Assembly (NCBI GenBank): GCA_948567375.1
Contig: OX419757.1
Span: forward strand, 61,008,001-61,072,000
DNA: 64,000 nt
Direction of reading: 5' to 3'
Source of the DNA: Lunularia cruciata
Taxonomy: Eukaryota; Streptophyta; Marchantiopsida; Lunulariales; Lunulariaceae
Shown here one piece after another: positions 21,581-31,634 of this stretch (the first letter of the stretch is position 1; every line of letters begins with the position of its first letter). The position numbers were made by a program, and so were the translations under genes. The notes under the pieces were generated by a model that saw nothing but the letters and a program-made list of their open reading frames with translations, was not told where the DNA came from and did no database searches.

Positions 21581-22260
21581 AAGTCTGTATTCGTGGTGTG
21601 GATCAAGCCGATTGCACAAGAACAATATGAGGAGGGCCAAGTGCCGCATCAAGCAATGGTTGATTGGATAGTTTAGGAGTTTGCAGATGTGTTTCCGGAT
21701 GATCTGCCAAAGGGATTACCCTCCGATCAAGGTATGCCCTTCAAGATCGAGTTATTGCCAGGGAGTACTCCAGTGAGTAGACCAATCTATTGGCTCTTAC
21801 CAAAGGAGTTGGAGGAGTTGCAAACAACACTTACAGAGTTGTTGGAGAAGGATTTCATACGACATAGTACCTCTCCTTGGGGAGCACCGGTACTATTTGT
21901 TCCAAAGAAGGATGGAGGACTTTGTTTCTGTATTGATTACCGTGGACTCAATAAGCAAACCGTGAAGAATGCATATCCCTTGCCTTGGATCGATGACCTG
22001 CTTGATCAAGTAAGTGGAGCATGCTACTTTTCCAAGCTGGATCTTTGTAGCGGCTATTGGCAAATTCCTATTGAAGGTGAGGATGTGCAAAAGACTGCTT
22101 TTCACACAAGGTATGGACATTTTGAGTGGAGAGTTCTACCTTTTGGACTCACTAATGCTCCAGCAGTCTTCATGGATCAGATGCATTGGGTGTTGGAGGG
22201 ACTATTGGATTGGTTCGTGGTGGTGTTATCTTAATCTATAGTAGGACAGAGGCATAACAC
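21581..22260 (+). pseudogene. Element C reverse transcriptase, catalytic motif lost
   Basis: A good polymerase fold is readable ([58 protein letters not shown]). At 22227/22228 the sequence goes from GTGGTGTT straight to ATCTTAATCTATAGT, where related elements have about ten more bases encoding the two catalytic aspartates. The deletion removes the (Y/F)IDD motif and shifts the frame. This copy cannot polymerise. Confidence 0.85.
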
Positions 22261-23110
22261 ATGAATCATGTGCGAGAAGTCCTAAGACGACTACAACAGT
22301 GGAAATTTTACTGCAAGAAGTCAAAGTGTGCTTTTTGGCAGAAGGAGGTTACCTTCTTGGGTCATAAGATCTCATCAGAGGAGATCAAGATGGAAGAGGA
22401 GAAGATCAAGGCCATTATTGATTGGCCTACCCCAAAGGATGCTACAGAAGTACGGGCATTCAATGGATTGGCCAGCTTTTACCGACGGTTCATCCACTAT
22501 TATGCTCACGTGGCTGCACCATTGACTGATCTCTTGGGAAAGAACTCGAGCTTCCAGTGGACCACCAAGCATGAAGAAGCATTCTAGAAGTTAAAGCATA
22601 TGGTGTCTTCAAGACCCATTCTTCAACCATATGATCCTCAACTGCCTTGTGTGGTTGATTTTGATGCTTCTAACTTTGCAATTGGAGTTGTGTTGCAACA
22701 AGAATTTCCAGATGGACTACATCCTATTGCCTTTGTGTCTCGCCGACTAAATACAGCTGAAAGAAATTACTCTGCTTGAGATTGGGAACAACTTGTAATG
22801 GTATATGCCACCAAGGTATGGAGGCATTATCTCTTGGGGAAACAAGTGATCATGCAAACTGATCACAAGCCATTGTTGTAGACCTTACACTTGGAGCACA
22901 TGAAGAGTTGGCATCATCGATGGGAAGAGCAACTCCAATTGTTTGACATCAAACTTGAGTACAAACCAGGTCGGTTCCATGTCATCCTTGATGCTCTATC
23001 ACAATGACCTGATTTGAAGGCTCTTCCTTTCATCACGGCGGCAATTACAACGGTGTCCATTGACCCTAAGGTTCATAATGAGTTTCAATCAGCTCTATAA
23101 CGAGATCCTT
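22261..23110 (+). pseudogene. Element C RT thumb/connection and RNase H
   Basis: The region continues in frame with the polymerase (KKSKCAFWQKEVTFLGH, AFNGLASFYRRFI), then RNase H (VVDFDASNFAIGVVLQQ, PIAFVSRRLNTAERNYS, TDHKPLL) and the connector. Stops occur at 22585, 22777, 22879, 23005 and 23097, mostly at positions where CGA, CAG or CAA would be expected. Confidence 0.85.
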
Positions 23111-24330
23111 TCTTCCAAATGGTACACGGTTGGCTAACAGCATGCAACAAGGAGTACAACACCTTCTCCTTCAAGGAAGGCCTTTTATTCCATGCAGACC
23201 AGATCTATGTTCCAGCTAAAGGTGATCTTCGACTTGTGCGCCTTCAAGAAGCCCATGATTTACCAATAGCTGGTCACATGAGAGTGGACAAGACCTTGGG
23301 CACCCTCCAACGCCAATGGTGGTGGCCCAACATGACACAAGATGTTCGAGACTTTGTTTGATCATGTGAGAGTTGCCAACGGAACAAGGCCAGCAACCAA
23401 AAGCCGAGTGGATTCCTTCAACCACTGGCCATTCCATCCGCTCATTGGGAGCATGTGAGCTTGGATCTCATCACATCCTTGCCAAAGAAAAAACAAGGAC
23501 ACACCGTAATTGTGGTGTCTGTGGATAAGCTTAGTAAGCAAATCCACTTGGCACCAACCTGTGATACCATGGATGCTCCAACCTTAGCACAAATCTACTT
23601 CAACAATGTCTTCAAGCATCACGAGATGCCACGTGTACTCATCTTCGACCGTGATCCTCAATTTACAGGAAAGTTTTGGCAAGCACTCTTCCAGATACTT
23701 GGCACCAAGCTTGCTTTATCCACGGCCTATCATCCTCAAACTGATGGACAAACCAAACACGCCAATTGTACATTGGAGGATATGTTGTGGGCCTTTGTCA
23801 ATGTCCACCATACCAATTGGGATGAATGTCTTATAGTTGCAGAATTTGCCTACAACAATTCCAAATAGGCAAGCACCGGATTTTCTCCCTTCTTTCTCAA
23901 TTTTGGCCAAGATCCGCTTGTTCCAGATTCTCTTCTTGCTCCCCCTCCCTCTCAGGTTCCTCATACTTCCACATTCTTGACCACTATATCCCAATCTCTC
24001 CAACAAGCCAAGTCTTACCTCCTTGTTGCTCAGAATCGCCAAAAACAATATGCGGACCACCATCATCGTGATCTCACCTTTGAAGTTGGCGATAAAGTCA
24101 TGCTATCCTCTAGTAACCTCCCTCTCCCTATTGATAACCAAGTTTGTAAACTTGCTCCTAATTGGATAGGACCCTTTGATATCACCCACATTGTCTCTCC
24201 TGTTGCTTCTTGACTTGCCTTGCCTTGTCACATGCATATCCATCCTGTCTTTCATGTTTCTAAGTTGAAACCCTTTGTTCCTAACCCCTCTTCCTTTTCC
24301 TCTCAAGTCCAACCTCCCCCTCTGCCTGTC
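23111..24330 (+). pseudogene. Element C integrase, catalytic Glu replaced
   Basis: An HHCC zinc finger (HDLPIAGHM ... SCESCQ, with a stop just before the first Cys) leads to the core: LDLITSLPK, LIFDRDPQFTGKFW and HPQTDGQTKHANCTLED. In the DDE core the Glu after GQT is Lys (GAA to AAA); D keeps Glu. The C-terminal GPF-type module (IGPFDITHIV) follows. Stops lie near 23359, 23866 and 24211. Confidence 0.85.
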
Positions 24331-24540
24331 CCTATCAATGATCATGACGAGTACAAAGTTGATTGTATCCTTGCACGTCATCATATTCAACAAGGCTGTT
24401 GCCAATATACAGAGTACAAGGTCCTTTGGAAAGGGTATCCCCTTCATGATGCCACATGGGAACCTCTTTCCCACCTCCAAAATGCATAGATGGCCATCAA
24501 GGAATTCGAAGCTTCACTGGCGACGAGGACGTTACCAACT
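24331..24540 (+). pseudogene. Element C chromodomain
   Basis: DEYKVDCILARHHI, then YTEYKVLWKGYPLHDATWEP and LSHLQNA. The aromatic-cage positions (Tyr, Trp of LWKGY, and TWEP) are present. It marks the element as a chromovirus. A TAG follows LSHLQNA, and the frame then runs toward the 3' LTR. Confidence 0.85.
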
Positions 24541-24555
24541 AGCGGCAGGGGAATA

Positions 24556-24978
24556 TGTAACAATATAGAGTTTAGCGACGAAGTTAGTCGGGCTTAAGAA
24601 GTAGAGAATAAGACAAAATATCCTAGAATATTCTAGAAGCATCTAAGAAGCTTCTTGGGAAACTTCCCAACTAGTTAACTTGCACCCTAAGCAGGTAGCT
24701 TCTAGAAGGAAGCTTCTAGAAGCTTCTAACTAGCTTAGCTTGCATGCCAAGTAGGCGGCTTCTAGAAGGAAGCTTCTTGAGAAGCTTCCTAGTTAACTTG
24801 GCTTGCACTCCAAGAAAGCGGCTCAAGGAAGCTTCTTGAGAAGCTTCAAGGGTCTTGTATGCTACCTATAAATACCAAAGTTGAAGCTCATGCTAGGCAT
24901 TCGGAGTTTTCCCTCATTCAAGTGTCCCAATGTGAGTTTCCATTCTCCTATTTCTCTCCTCGGTTTCGGTCTTTTACA
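24556..24978 (+). repeat. 3' LTR of C
   Basis: It starts TGTAACAATATAG and ends GTCTTTTACA, preceded by a purine-rich stretch (GGCAGGGGAATA). Confidence 0.95.
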
Positions 24979-24983
24979 ACCTC
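24979..24983. repeat. Target-site duplication of C, right (ACCTC)
   Basis: Identical to 19341-19345. Confidence 0.9.
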
Positions 24984-25396
24984 CATGTGACTAACTATTG
25001 GTAGATCATGGGCTTCCTAAAGGCACAAAAGTTGGAGATCACCTTTGGTTGGAACATAGATTTGGTCCGCATGGAATAGAAGGCCTTCCTTGAAGGAGAA
25101 GGTGTTGTACTCCTTGTCACTTGCTGTCAAACGACCATGTACCATTTGGAAAAGGGATCTTGTTGTAGAGCTAACCAAAACTCATTATGGACCTTGGGGT
25201 CAATTGACACCATATAATTGTTGCCGTGATGAGAGGAAGAGACTTCAAATCAAGTTGTCGTGATAGAGCATCAAAGATGACATAGAACCAACCTGGTTTG
25301 TACTCAAGTTTGATGTCAAAACAATTAGAGTTGCTCTTCCCATTGATGATGTTGACTCTTCATGTGTTCCAAATGTAAGGTCTGCAACAATGGCTT
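24984..25396 (-). pseudogene. Element D continuation after C: RNase H end and spacer to integrase
   Basis: It matches C from about 22865 to 23280 in inverse order. All frames have stops. It ends at AATGGCTT, where E starts. Confidence 0.7.
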
Positions 25397-25560
25397 TGTG
25401 ACAACCCAAAAAATATCACTTTTGCGGTAATCAGGTAAGTAAAGTTTGTTCCCATAGAGATACAAGTCAGAATTGGTCAAATACAAAGCAAAGGAACAAC
25501 TTCAATTCTTCTTGGTTGCGTCTTTATTCTCTCAAGTAGAAACCACACCCGATTGCTTCA
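25397..25560 (-). repeat. 3' LTR fragment of E
   Basis: It aligns with the first 160 bp of the H LTR on the plus strand (50065 onward). It breaks at CCC, shared with the gag side of the junction. Confidence 0.8.
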
Positions 25561-26605
25561 GGACTCAGTTTAGAAGCACCATGAACCGCTCAAAGTAGTC
25601 TTTCAACTTCTCCTTCTTGCTTTTGTCCAAATTTTTGAGTGCCGCAAAGACACTTGTGTCATAATCAATGTCCCAGAAGCATTCCAGGAAATTGTTTCTC
25701 AAGTCTACCTAGTCCATCGGTACAAACCCCTTCTGGGTTACATCGGTGTACCAGCTCCGAGCTTTCTTTTGGAGCAGACTTGGGAAAATGTGTAGTCAAT
25801 CCGCCAAGTCATGTTCCTTGTTGGTGAAGGAGATGACTTTGAATTCTTTGATGAATTCATCAAGGTCTTCATCTTGTTTTGTCCCCTTGTATTTTTGATA
25901 GGCATGTTAGGTGATAGGCAATGAAGTCATTGTTTGACTGGGTGGAATTGGCTGTGGTAAGTTTGAACTTGAATTAACCAAGGAGCTGGCTGGTATCAAT
26001 GCCGTGTTGATAGCCCAGGGGTTCCAATTGGTCAAGTTCAAAGTCGGGTCTTCTTCAACAATTTCTTCTCTGAGGGTGTCAACTTCAACCCAAGTGGAAG
26101 AATTAGGCTCAACACCTTCGGAGTGTTCTTTGAAATTCCTTTGAGACAATTGAGGAATTGTGCATAGAAGGTGTTAACACTCTTCTTCTGTTAGTGTCCA
26201 TGCTGTCTTTTCTCGAACAAAGTTCTTTAGAAATGCAACTTCCTTTAAAGCTTTAGGGGAAGTCGGTGTACAAGGCCGTAATGAATATGTTTTCCCACTT
26301 GAGTCTTTCTTCTTCTTGGAAAAAGGAGACAAGAAGTAGCCTTGCAAACCACCTTTGTGTTTCTTTTGGTCAAGTTCTTGTAGGGCTTCTTGCAGTTCGT
26401 GGAGAAGTTGAAAGTCCAATACCTCTTGTTTGATTTCGTCAAAAGTAGATTGGATCTTCAGGCATTTGTCTTCTTCATGATGCAACTTTGTCTCTCTTCC
26501 CGTTGTTCTCTTGATGCAAACATTCATATTGCTTTGACACCCAGTTTTGAGTTTGGCTTTGTATTCTTCCACTTCCGAGATTTTTATCCCCAGTAGTAGT
26601 GCCAA
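25561..26605 (-). pseudogene. Element E gag, truncated
   Basis: Minus-strand pieces 26605-26174 and 26149-25907 read as G-family gag: ELDQKKHKGGLQGYF, FSKKKKDSSGKTYSLRP, PTLNLTNWNPWA and ALPVTRHAYQ-like text, closely matching I at 56529-57839. The third part, the zinc knuckles and all of pol are missing through the deletion at 25560/25561. Stops interrupt the rest. Confidence 0.75.
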
Positions 26606-26611
26606 AAATCA

Positions 26612-26814
26612 TGTGACAACCCGGAAAATATCACTTTTGCGGTAATCAAGGAAGTAAAGTTTGCTCCCGTAGAGATACTGGTCAGAAATGTCCAAATACA
26701 AAGTCAAATGTCACACTTTAGTTCTTCTTGGTTGCGTCTTTACTCTCTCAAGTAGAAACCACACCTAGAAGAGAGTAACAAGCATTGACTCGTAATCTTG
26801 TCACAAATTCACAC
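26612..26814 (-). repeat. 5' LTR fragment of E
   Basis: It starts TGTGACAACCCGG on the plus strand and follows the G LTR for about 200 bp up to CACAAATTCACAC. The remaining roughly 3.6 kb are absent. The adjacent primer-binding site has decayed (about 26592-26609). Confidence 0.75.
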
Positions 26815-26885
26815 TATCGTGCATATATACATCGCTACACAACATACATCGCTGTCAACATCATACACTATAGAATCACAACTCA
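26815..26885 (-). repeat. Short LTR-like module, copy 4, at the 3' end of element B
   Basis: TATCGTGCATATATACATCG, then CTACACAACATACATCG and CTATAGAATCACAACTCA. It is truncated and fused directly to the B body; about 700 bp found in A between this module and the shared integrase end are absent. Confidence 0.6.
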
Positions 26886-26949
26886 GTAGCCCAAAACTAT
26901 CTCGACAAATGGCTGCAAGTAAATCTAGATCTCATCCATAGAGTAGAAA

Positions 26950-27700
26950 GTATGGAGAGAAGGATGCTAAGGAGGCTTGCCGGCTGAACTAATAGCCCAT
27001 GGCCAACCAAGGTAATTGGAGATCCCAATCTCCCAAGTGGCCTCTCTGCAAACCATACTTTCACAATCCTCTCTTCAGCGTCTGAACCACTCTCTCTACT
27101 AAGCTATCTGCCTCAAGGTGATCTCGGGATGTAGTACAATGATCAATCAAAGCCTTGTCACACAAGACCTGAAACTCCCCCAAGAACTCTATACCCTGAT
27201 CAGTCAAAACCTCAGCTGGTGTACCAAAATGACTTAGAACTCGATCCAAAAACAAGTAAGCTGTCCCTTCACTAGACTTGTCAGGAAGTGCCACCAACTC
27301 AATCCACTTGGGGAAGTGCTCCACCATCACCAAAACATACCAATGATGTCTCACAATCAGTAGCAAAGGTCCGGCAAAGTCCAAACTCCAACGGTAACCC
27401 AATCCCATGACTGTGGCGTAGGAGCATTGAATGATGCTCTAACTTGATCACAAACCACACATTTGGCAACAAATTGTTGTACCTCGTTTTGGATACCATG
27501 CCACCAATAATGACTCTGGAGTAAGCTATATGTCCGCTTTACTCCAAAATGTCCTAGCTCCTCATGAGCATGACAGACCAACTGTGGTCTCTGTGTTGGC
27601 AGTGGTACTACTCGCACTCTACCATCCTCCCATACACACAAAAGGTGTCTGCCCTCCAATCTAAACCGTCTAGCTCACTGAAGAACACGGTCTCTCTCCT
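26950..27700 (-). pseudogene. Element B integrase
   Basis: A zinc finger (HEELGHFGVKRTYSLL ... CVVCDQ) and core (LDFAGPL, VLTDQGIEFLGEF, LVERVVQTLKRG) carry the DDE residues. The fragments are in two frames (27659-27357 and 27408-27061), so a frameshift separates finger and core. The end is shortened compared with A. Confidence 0.8.
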
Positions 27701-27947
27701 TGGCTCCAATTGTGCCACCCACAACACCAATGCAAAGATAGTCCATCACCAAGATATCATCATGAATGTCTCGCTGAACTGTACCAATATCTTCACTCTT
27801 TGGATCTATGACCTCAATAACTCCTTGTGTATGCGCTAAGAGAGATACCACCAAAGCCTTTGCAAATATACACAGAAAGGCCGATGCATGCCAACCTGGC
27901 ACCATCTCCTCATCTATCTTACCATGCCAACGTGCTCCAGTCTGATC

Positions 27948-29162
27948 CTACTGGCTGGGACATGGGTTTCTACTCAACCCATCTGCATCATGGTTCACCA
28001 CTCTAGGTCTGTGAACAATTGTGAAATCATACTCTTGTAAAATCAAAGCCCATCGTGCAAGCTTCCCTAAAAGCTTGTCGGACTCCATCAACCACTTCAG
28101 TGGCTGATGATCAGTGATGAGAGTGGTGATGAAGGGGTTACCAAATAGGTAACATCGGAAATGTGCTACTGCTCTAACTGCTGCCAAGCACTCTCCCTCA
28201 TATGAACTATACTTCACCTCCGTTGAATTGTTGGAGTGACTAGCATAGGCCACCACAAACTCCTTCTCCTCATCATCATGCTGGGTGAGCACCGCTCCAA
28301 GCCCCAACATACTCCAATTAGTGTGAACCTGAAATGGTTGTCCCTTGATTGGTCTCCTCAAAATAGGAGCAGATGTCAACCTCTCCTTGAGCTCTACAAA
28401 AGCTCTCTCCTGCTCATCTTCCCAACACCACTCATGTGTAAGCTTGGTCAGCTTCGTCAAGGCCTTGGCAATGGCACTAAATCCTCTAACATAGCGGCAA
28501 TAAAAGTTTGCCAACCCAAGGAATGCTCGCACTCTGCTCACATCCGTAGGCCGAGGAATACGTGCAATAGCCTCCACCTTGGTTTGTTGGACACCAAGTC
28601 CTCTGGGGTAGATAGTGTGACCCAAATACTCAACTTGCTCGTGGAAGAACCTACACTTCCCAAGATGTAATTTGAGTCCATGAGATCTCAACCTCTCAAA
28701 CACCTCCAACAACTGTCTCTCATGCTCCTCCACAGTAGTGCTATAAACCAAAATGTCATCAATATAACACCGAGCAAAATCCAATCCAGCTAGAATCCTA
28801 TCCATGACCCTCTGGAACTCAGTAGGAGCGTTCTTTAACTCAAATAGTAAGAACCTCCACTGATATAACACATCCTTGCCATGAGGATCAATAGCCCAAA
28901 ATGCTTTCTTGGACTTATCCTCCTCCCTGATCGGCAACTGATGATATCCCGCTCAAAGATCCAAAGTATTGAAGACCTTTGCATGCCCAATCGCATCAAA
29001 AATCTCCTCCGGTGTAGGCATGGCATAACGATCAGCCCTGGTCTGTTGGTTGATAGGACGGTAATCTCTACACATCCACCTATTTGTATAGTTGCCATGC
29101 ATATCCTTCTTGGCTGGCATCACTCTTGCTGATGCATACTCTCCATGTGAAATCTCCACCAA
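27948..29162 (-). pseudogene. Element B reverse transcriptase and RNase H
   Basis: The polymerase motifs are CRDYRPINQQTRADRYAMP, KVFNTLDL and, with the catalytic box intact, CYIDDILVYS. The RNase H follows (VHTNWSMLGLGAVLTQHDD, SYEGECLAAVRAVAHF, TDHQPLKWL). Its first catalytic Asp is Asn (A keeps Asp). A 329-codon frame runs 28937-27948, and a frame break separates it from 29162-28953. Confidence 0.85.
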
Positions 29163-31090
29163 ACTAGCCTCAAAAAGGTCACTACTCTGGCTCTAAATCA
29201 ATGTCCTCTCCATCTCACTATATCGATAAGGACGTTGGAAAATTGGTGTGTCGCTAGTCAGCTCAATCCGTATACCAGGTCCCTTTAGAGCACCCAAATC
29301 CTTCATATTGAAGGCAAAACAACTTGTGTGACTCCTCAAGAACCTCCAAACCCTCCGTCTTTCCTCTCCAGTAAGCTTGGGTCCAAGATCTGGCTCCCAA
29401 GTATCCTCTGTAACTGTAGTAGGAGTGGAAGACATACTGACTGGTTGCTACACTGGGCCCTTGGGAGCAATAGTGTCATGCTCCCAACCACTAGAGGTCC
29501 CAACCTCTGTGTGAAAAACTCCTTCCACTCTGGTTGCAAGCTCCACACGTCCTCTAGCTGCATCCCAAGTGGACCAAGGGTGTAATCCAAGTAGCTCACG
29601 CTCACCTGGATGGACTCCAAGTAGACCACTCTCCCTAGTAGCTACTGGATGTGTCCTAAGAATACCATGTCCACTTGGTCCATCGCCCCCAACATGTGCC
29701 TGAATCGTCTCGATAGGCACAGGGCTCACAAGTGTCCGAGTGGTGATGCCTATCAAGCACATCCTCCGCTGCTCTGCCAAGCCAAGGCTCACAATCCAGG
29801 TCAAACAGTTCAGGTCCATAGCCTAACCTAACACCTGATGCTTGGATGCCTCTGACATTGCTGGAATAGCGGTAATACCGGTGCAAAAACCCATCGCCCG
29901 CTCTCTCTCATCGGCATTGGGCTCCACCAACTGCTATAACTGTGAGTCCCAAACAAGTCCAGGTCCTCCCTCTCAAAAAGCATGAGAGCCTAGGAAACTC
30001 ATGAGTGTGGGAAATGCAGCTCTAGGCTGTCTAACTAGGTTCACCACTGCCATAGGTGACCTATCAGCCACTACCACTGTCTGAGACTGACACCCAACAT
30101 CCAAGATATCATCAACAAGGATGTGGTCAAGTCGTTGAATCCCATCATAAGCGCACTATAGAACCTCTTTGGGTAAGAGGTTCACCTACCAAAGACAAAG
30201 ACGATGAGCCCGTGATCCCACTCTCATTGCATCTAACAATACAATAGGTCCCATCCAAGAATGGACTTGATGTGTACTCGCCACCACTCTAGTGCAAGAA
30301 TCACCCATCAAAGGAACGTTCTCCAAAAGGTAAGCTGGAGAAATAGACTAATGAACCTAGAGATGTTGTAATAGCCGTAACATCTCCCAAAACACACCAG
30401 AATGAGGATCCTAAAGACCCAATCCTCTACCAGCATGTGTATGTCCCTAACATGGCCATCCAAAAATCACCAAGTGAATAGGCCCATGTCTCTCTAGGTC
30501 ATGCACCCCCAATAAGGAAATGTCTGCTAGTAGGGCCTTCTGGTAACCTTTGACTGCTGACATCGGTAATAACTCCGGATACCGATAGGCCAAGTGTGCC
30601 ATATGATGTAGACTCGTCTAATAGTCTCATCTCTCTCTACATACAAGTACCTCTATACTCGTATACCCACCTGTAACACCGTAGCTAGTCTGGTGCTGAT
30701 CCCACCAAACAACTCCAATAGGCATATCCCCTCTACTGGATACTACCAAGCAATGAGTGTGGTATCCAGAGGTGTCAAAGCAATCACCTCTGGAGGCTCA
30801 TCCTCACACTCATCTCTTGATGGTACGAAGGCTCCACTCCAAGCCTGCTGCACCAACTAATCTGCATGCTACTGCAATGCCTCCTCTGAACTCCACAATG
30901 GAACATCTAAGGTGGATGGAACAATCCCACTTATACTCCAAAGGCGAGTGATCTCCTCTGGTATTAGAGTATCCTCTGCATGGGCATTCCCCTCCAACAA
31001 GTCACCAGGCCAAGTAATTGCACCACTGAAAGCTAAAACTGATGCTGCCATAGTCCCGGACTGTAGTGAGCCAAGACTGCCACTATTGAA
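29163..31090 (-). pseudogene. Element B: N-terminal RT segment and long linker to protease
   Basis: The piece 29435-29193 reads as the segment ahead of the polymerase (WRFLRSHTSCFAFNMKDLGAL, IRIELTSDTPIF). Upstream lies about 1.7 kb without recognisable domains; its colinear part is present in A (16501-17571). All frames carry stops. A linker this long between protease and polymerase is unusual for Ty3/gypsy, so another small domain could be hidden in it. Confidence 0.6.
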
Positions 31091-31634
31091 GTATACTGGT
31101 AGGCAACATACCCGTCCCTCACCAGACTACCAACCAGGTCTATAAGAGGTTGTCTCCTCCCAATAGTCAATGGTGAAACCCATGGGGTATAACACTGCTC
31201 CCCCAACTAGCACATCATATGACTCAGCTATTGTCGCAATAGCTTGAGCTCTCACCACCGAGCTATCAGTCGGATGACCAGGCTGAACCTGGACAACAAG
31301 CTCCCCACGTGTGATGTACTGTGTTGAACCACCACCTAGAGATGTTTGGATCTGAAATAGACACCTCTCCACATTGGTCTTCCATAACTCCAGACCGACA
31401 ACAATAGCCTTCCCCAACATAAAGGGCTATGCACCAGAGTCTAACAAGACTCTCTGTGGTGTATAGACCTTCCTTGAAGGTCCCACCAAAAAAAAATCCC
31501 CCTCTAGTTATCTAATAGGACAACACCAAGTGTGAACCGTGCTCTCTCAAAGCCCGGTCTAGCTGGCAACTCCTCCAATCTAGCCGCTACTACCTGCCAT
31601 AAACCACTGGTCGCTGAACGGATCCCATGCTCCT
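31091..31634 (-). pseudogene. Element B protease region
   Basis: The active site reads LLDSGA at about 31445-31428, followed directly by a stop (TAG), then PFMLGKAIVVGLEL. Downstream text ends with VLVGGAVLYPMGF. A retroviral-type aspartic protease; inactive as it stands. It lies just below the H insertion point at 31634. Confidence 0.7.
31630..31634. repeat. Target-site duplication of H, left (CTCCT)
   Basis: Identical to 53912-53916. Confidence 0.95.

Larger units (their letters stand above)
19346..24978 (+). mobile_element. Element C: full-length chromovirus with both LTRs
   Basis: The element has two 423-bp LTRs (19346-19768, 24556-24978), an initiator-Met-type primer-binding site, gag, protease, reverse transcriptase, RNase H, integrase and chromodomain, in that order. 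It is flanked by a perfect 5-bp target duplication ACCTC (19341-19345 and 24979-24983). The LTRs differ at about 12 sites by eye (roughly 3%) and show no length difference. The coding region is full of stops, so it cannot move by itself. It was inserted into D after D had landed. Confidence 0.95.
17671..25396 (-). mobile_element. Element D: chromovirus copy split by C
   Basis: The 3' LTR, chromodomain, integrase and the start of the integrase zinc finger lie at 17671-19345. The element resumes after C at 24979 with the RNase H to integrase spacer and stops at 25396, where E begins. The 5' half (gag, protease, most of reverse transcriptase) is missing. It belongs to the same family as C, in opposite orientation. 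Confidence 0.8.
25397..26814 (-). mobile_element. Element E: shrunken G-family element
   Basis: E starts with TGTGACAACCC and keeps 164 bp of the 3' LTR, then jumps at ACCACACCC/GATTGC into the middle of gag; pol is missing. It continues with the gag start, a decayed primer-binding site and about 203 bp of the 5' LTR, and runs into a B-family short LTR at 26815. No target duplication can be checked, since the right end is truncated. Confidence 0.75.
26815..31634 (-). mobile_element. Element B, 3' part (protease to 3' end)
   Basis: Minus-strand order from the right: protease (about 31460), linker, reverse transcriptase (29435-28400), RNase H (to about 27950), integrase (27700-26950), short 3' LTR remnant. 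It is interrupted at 31634 by H and resumes at 53912 with gag. The TSD of H (CTCCT) makes the join exact, and the B reading frame passes through it. It is better preserved than A. Confidence 0.85.
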
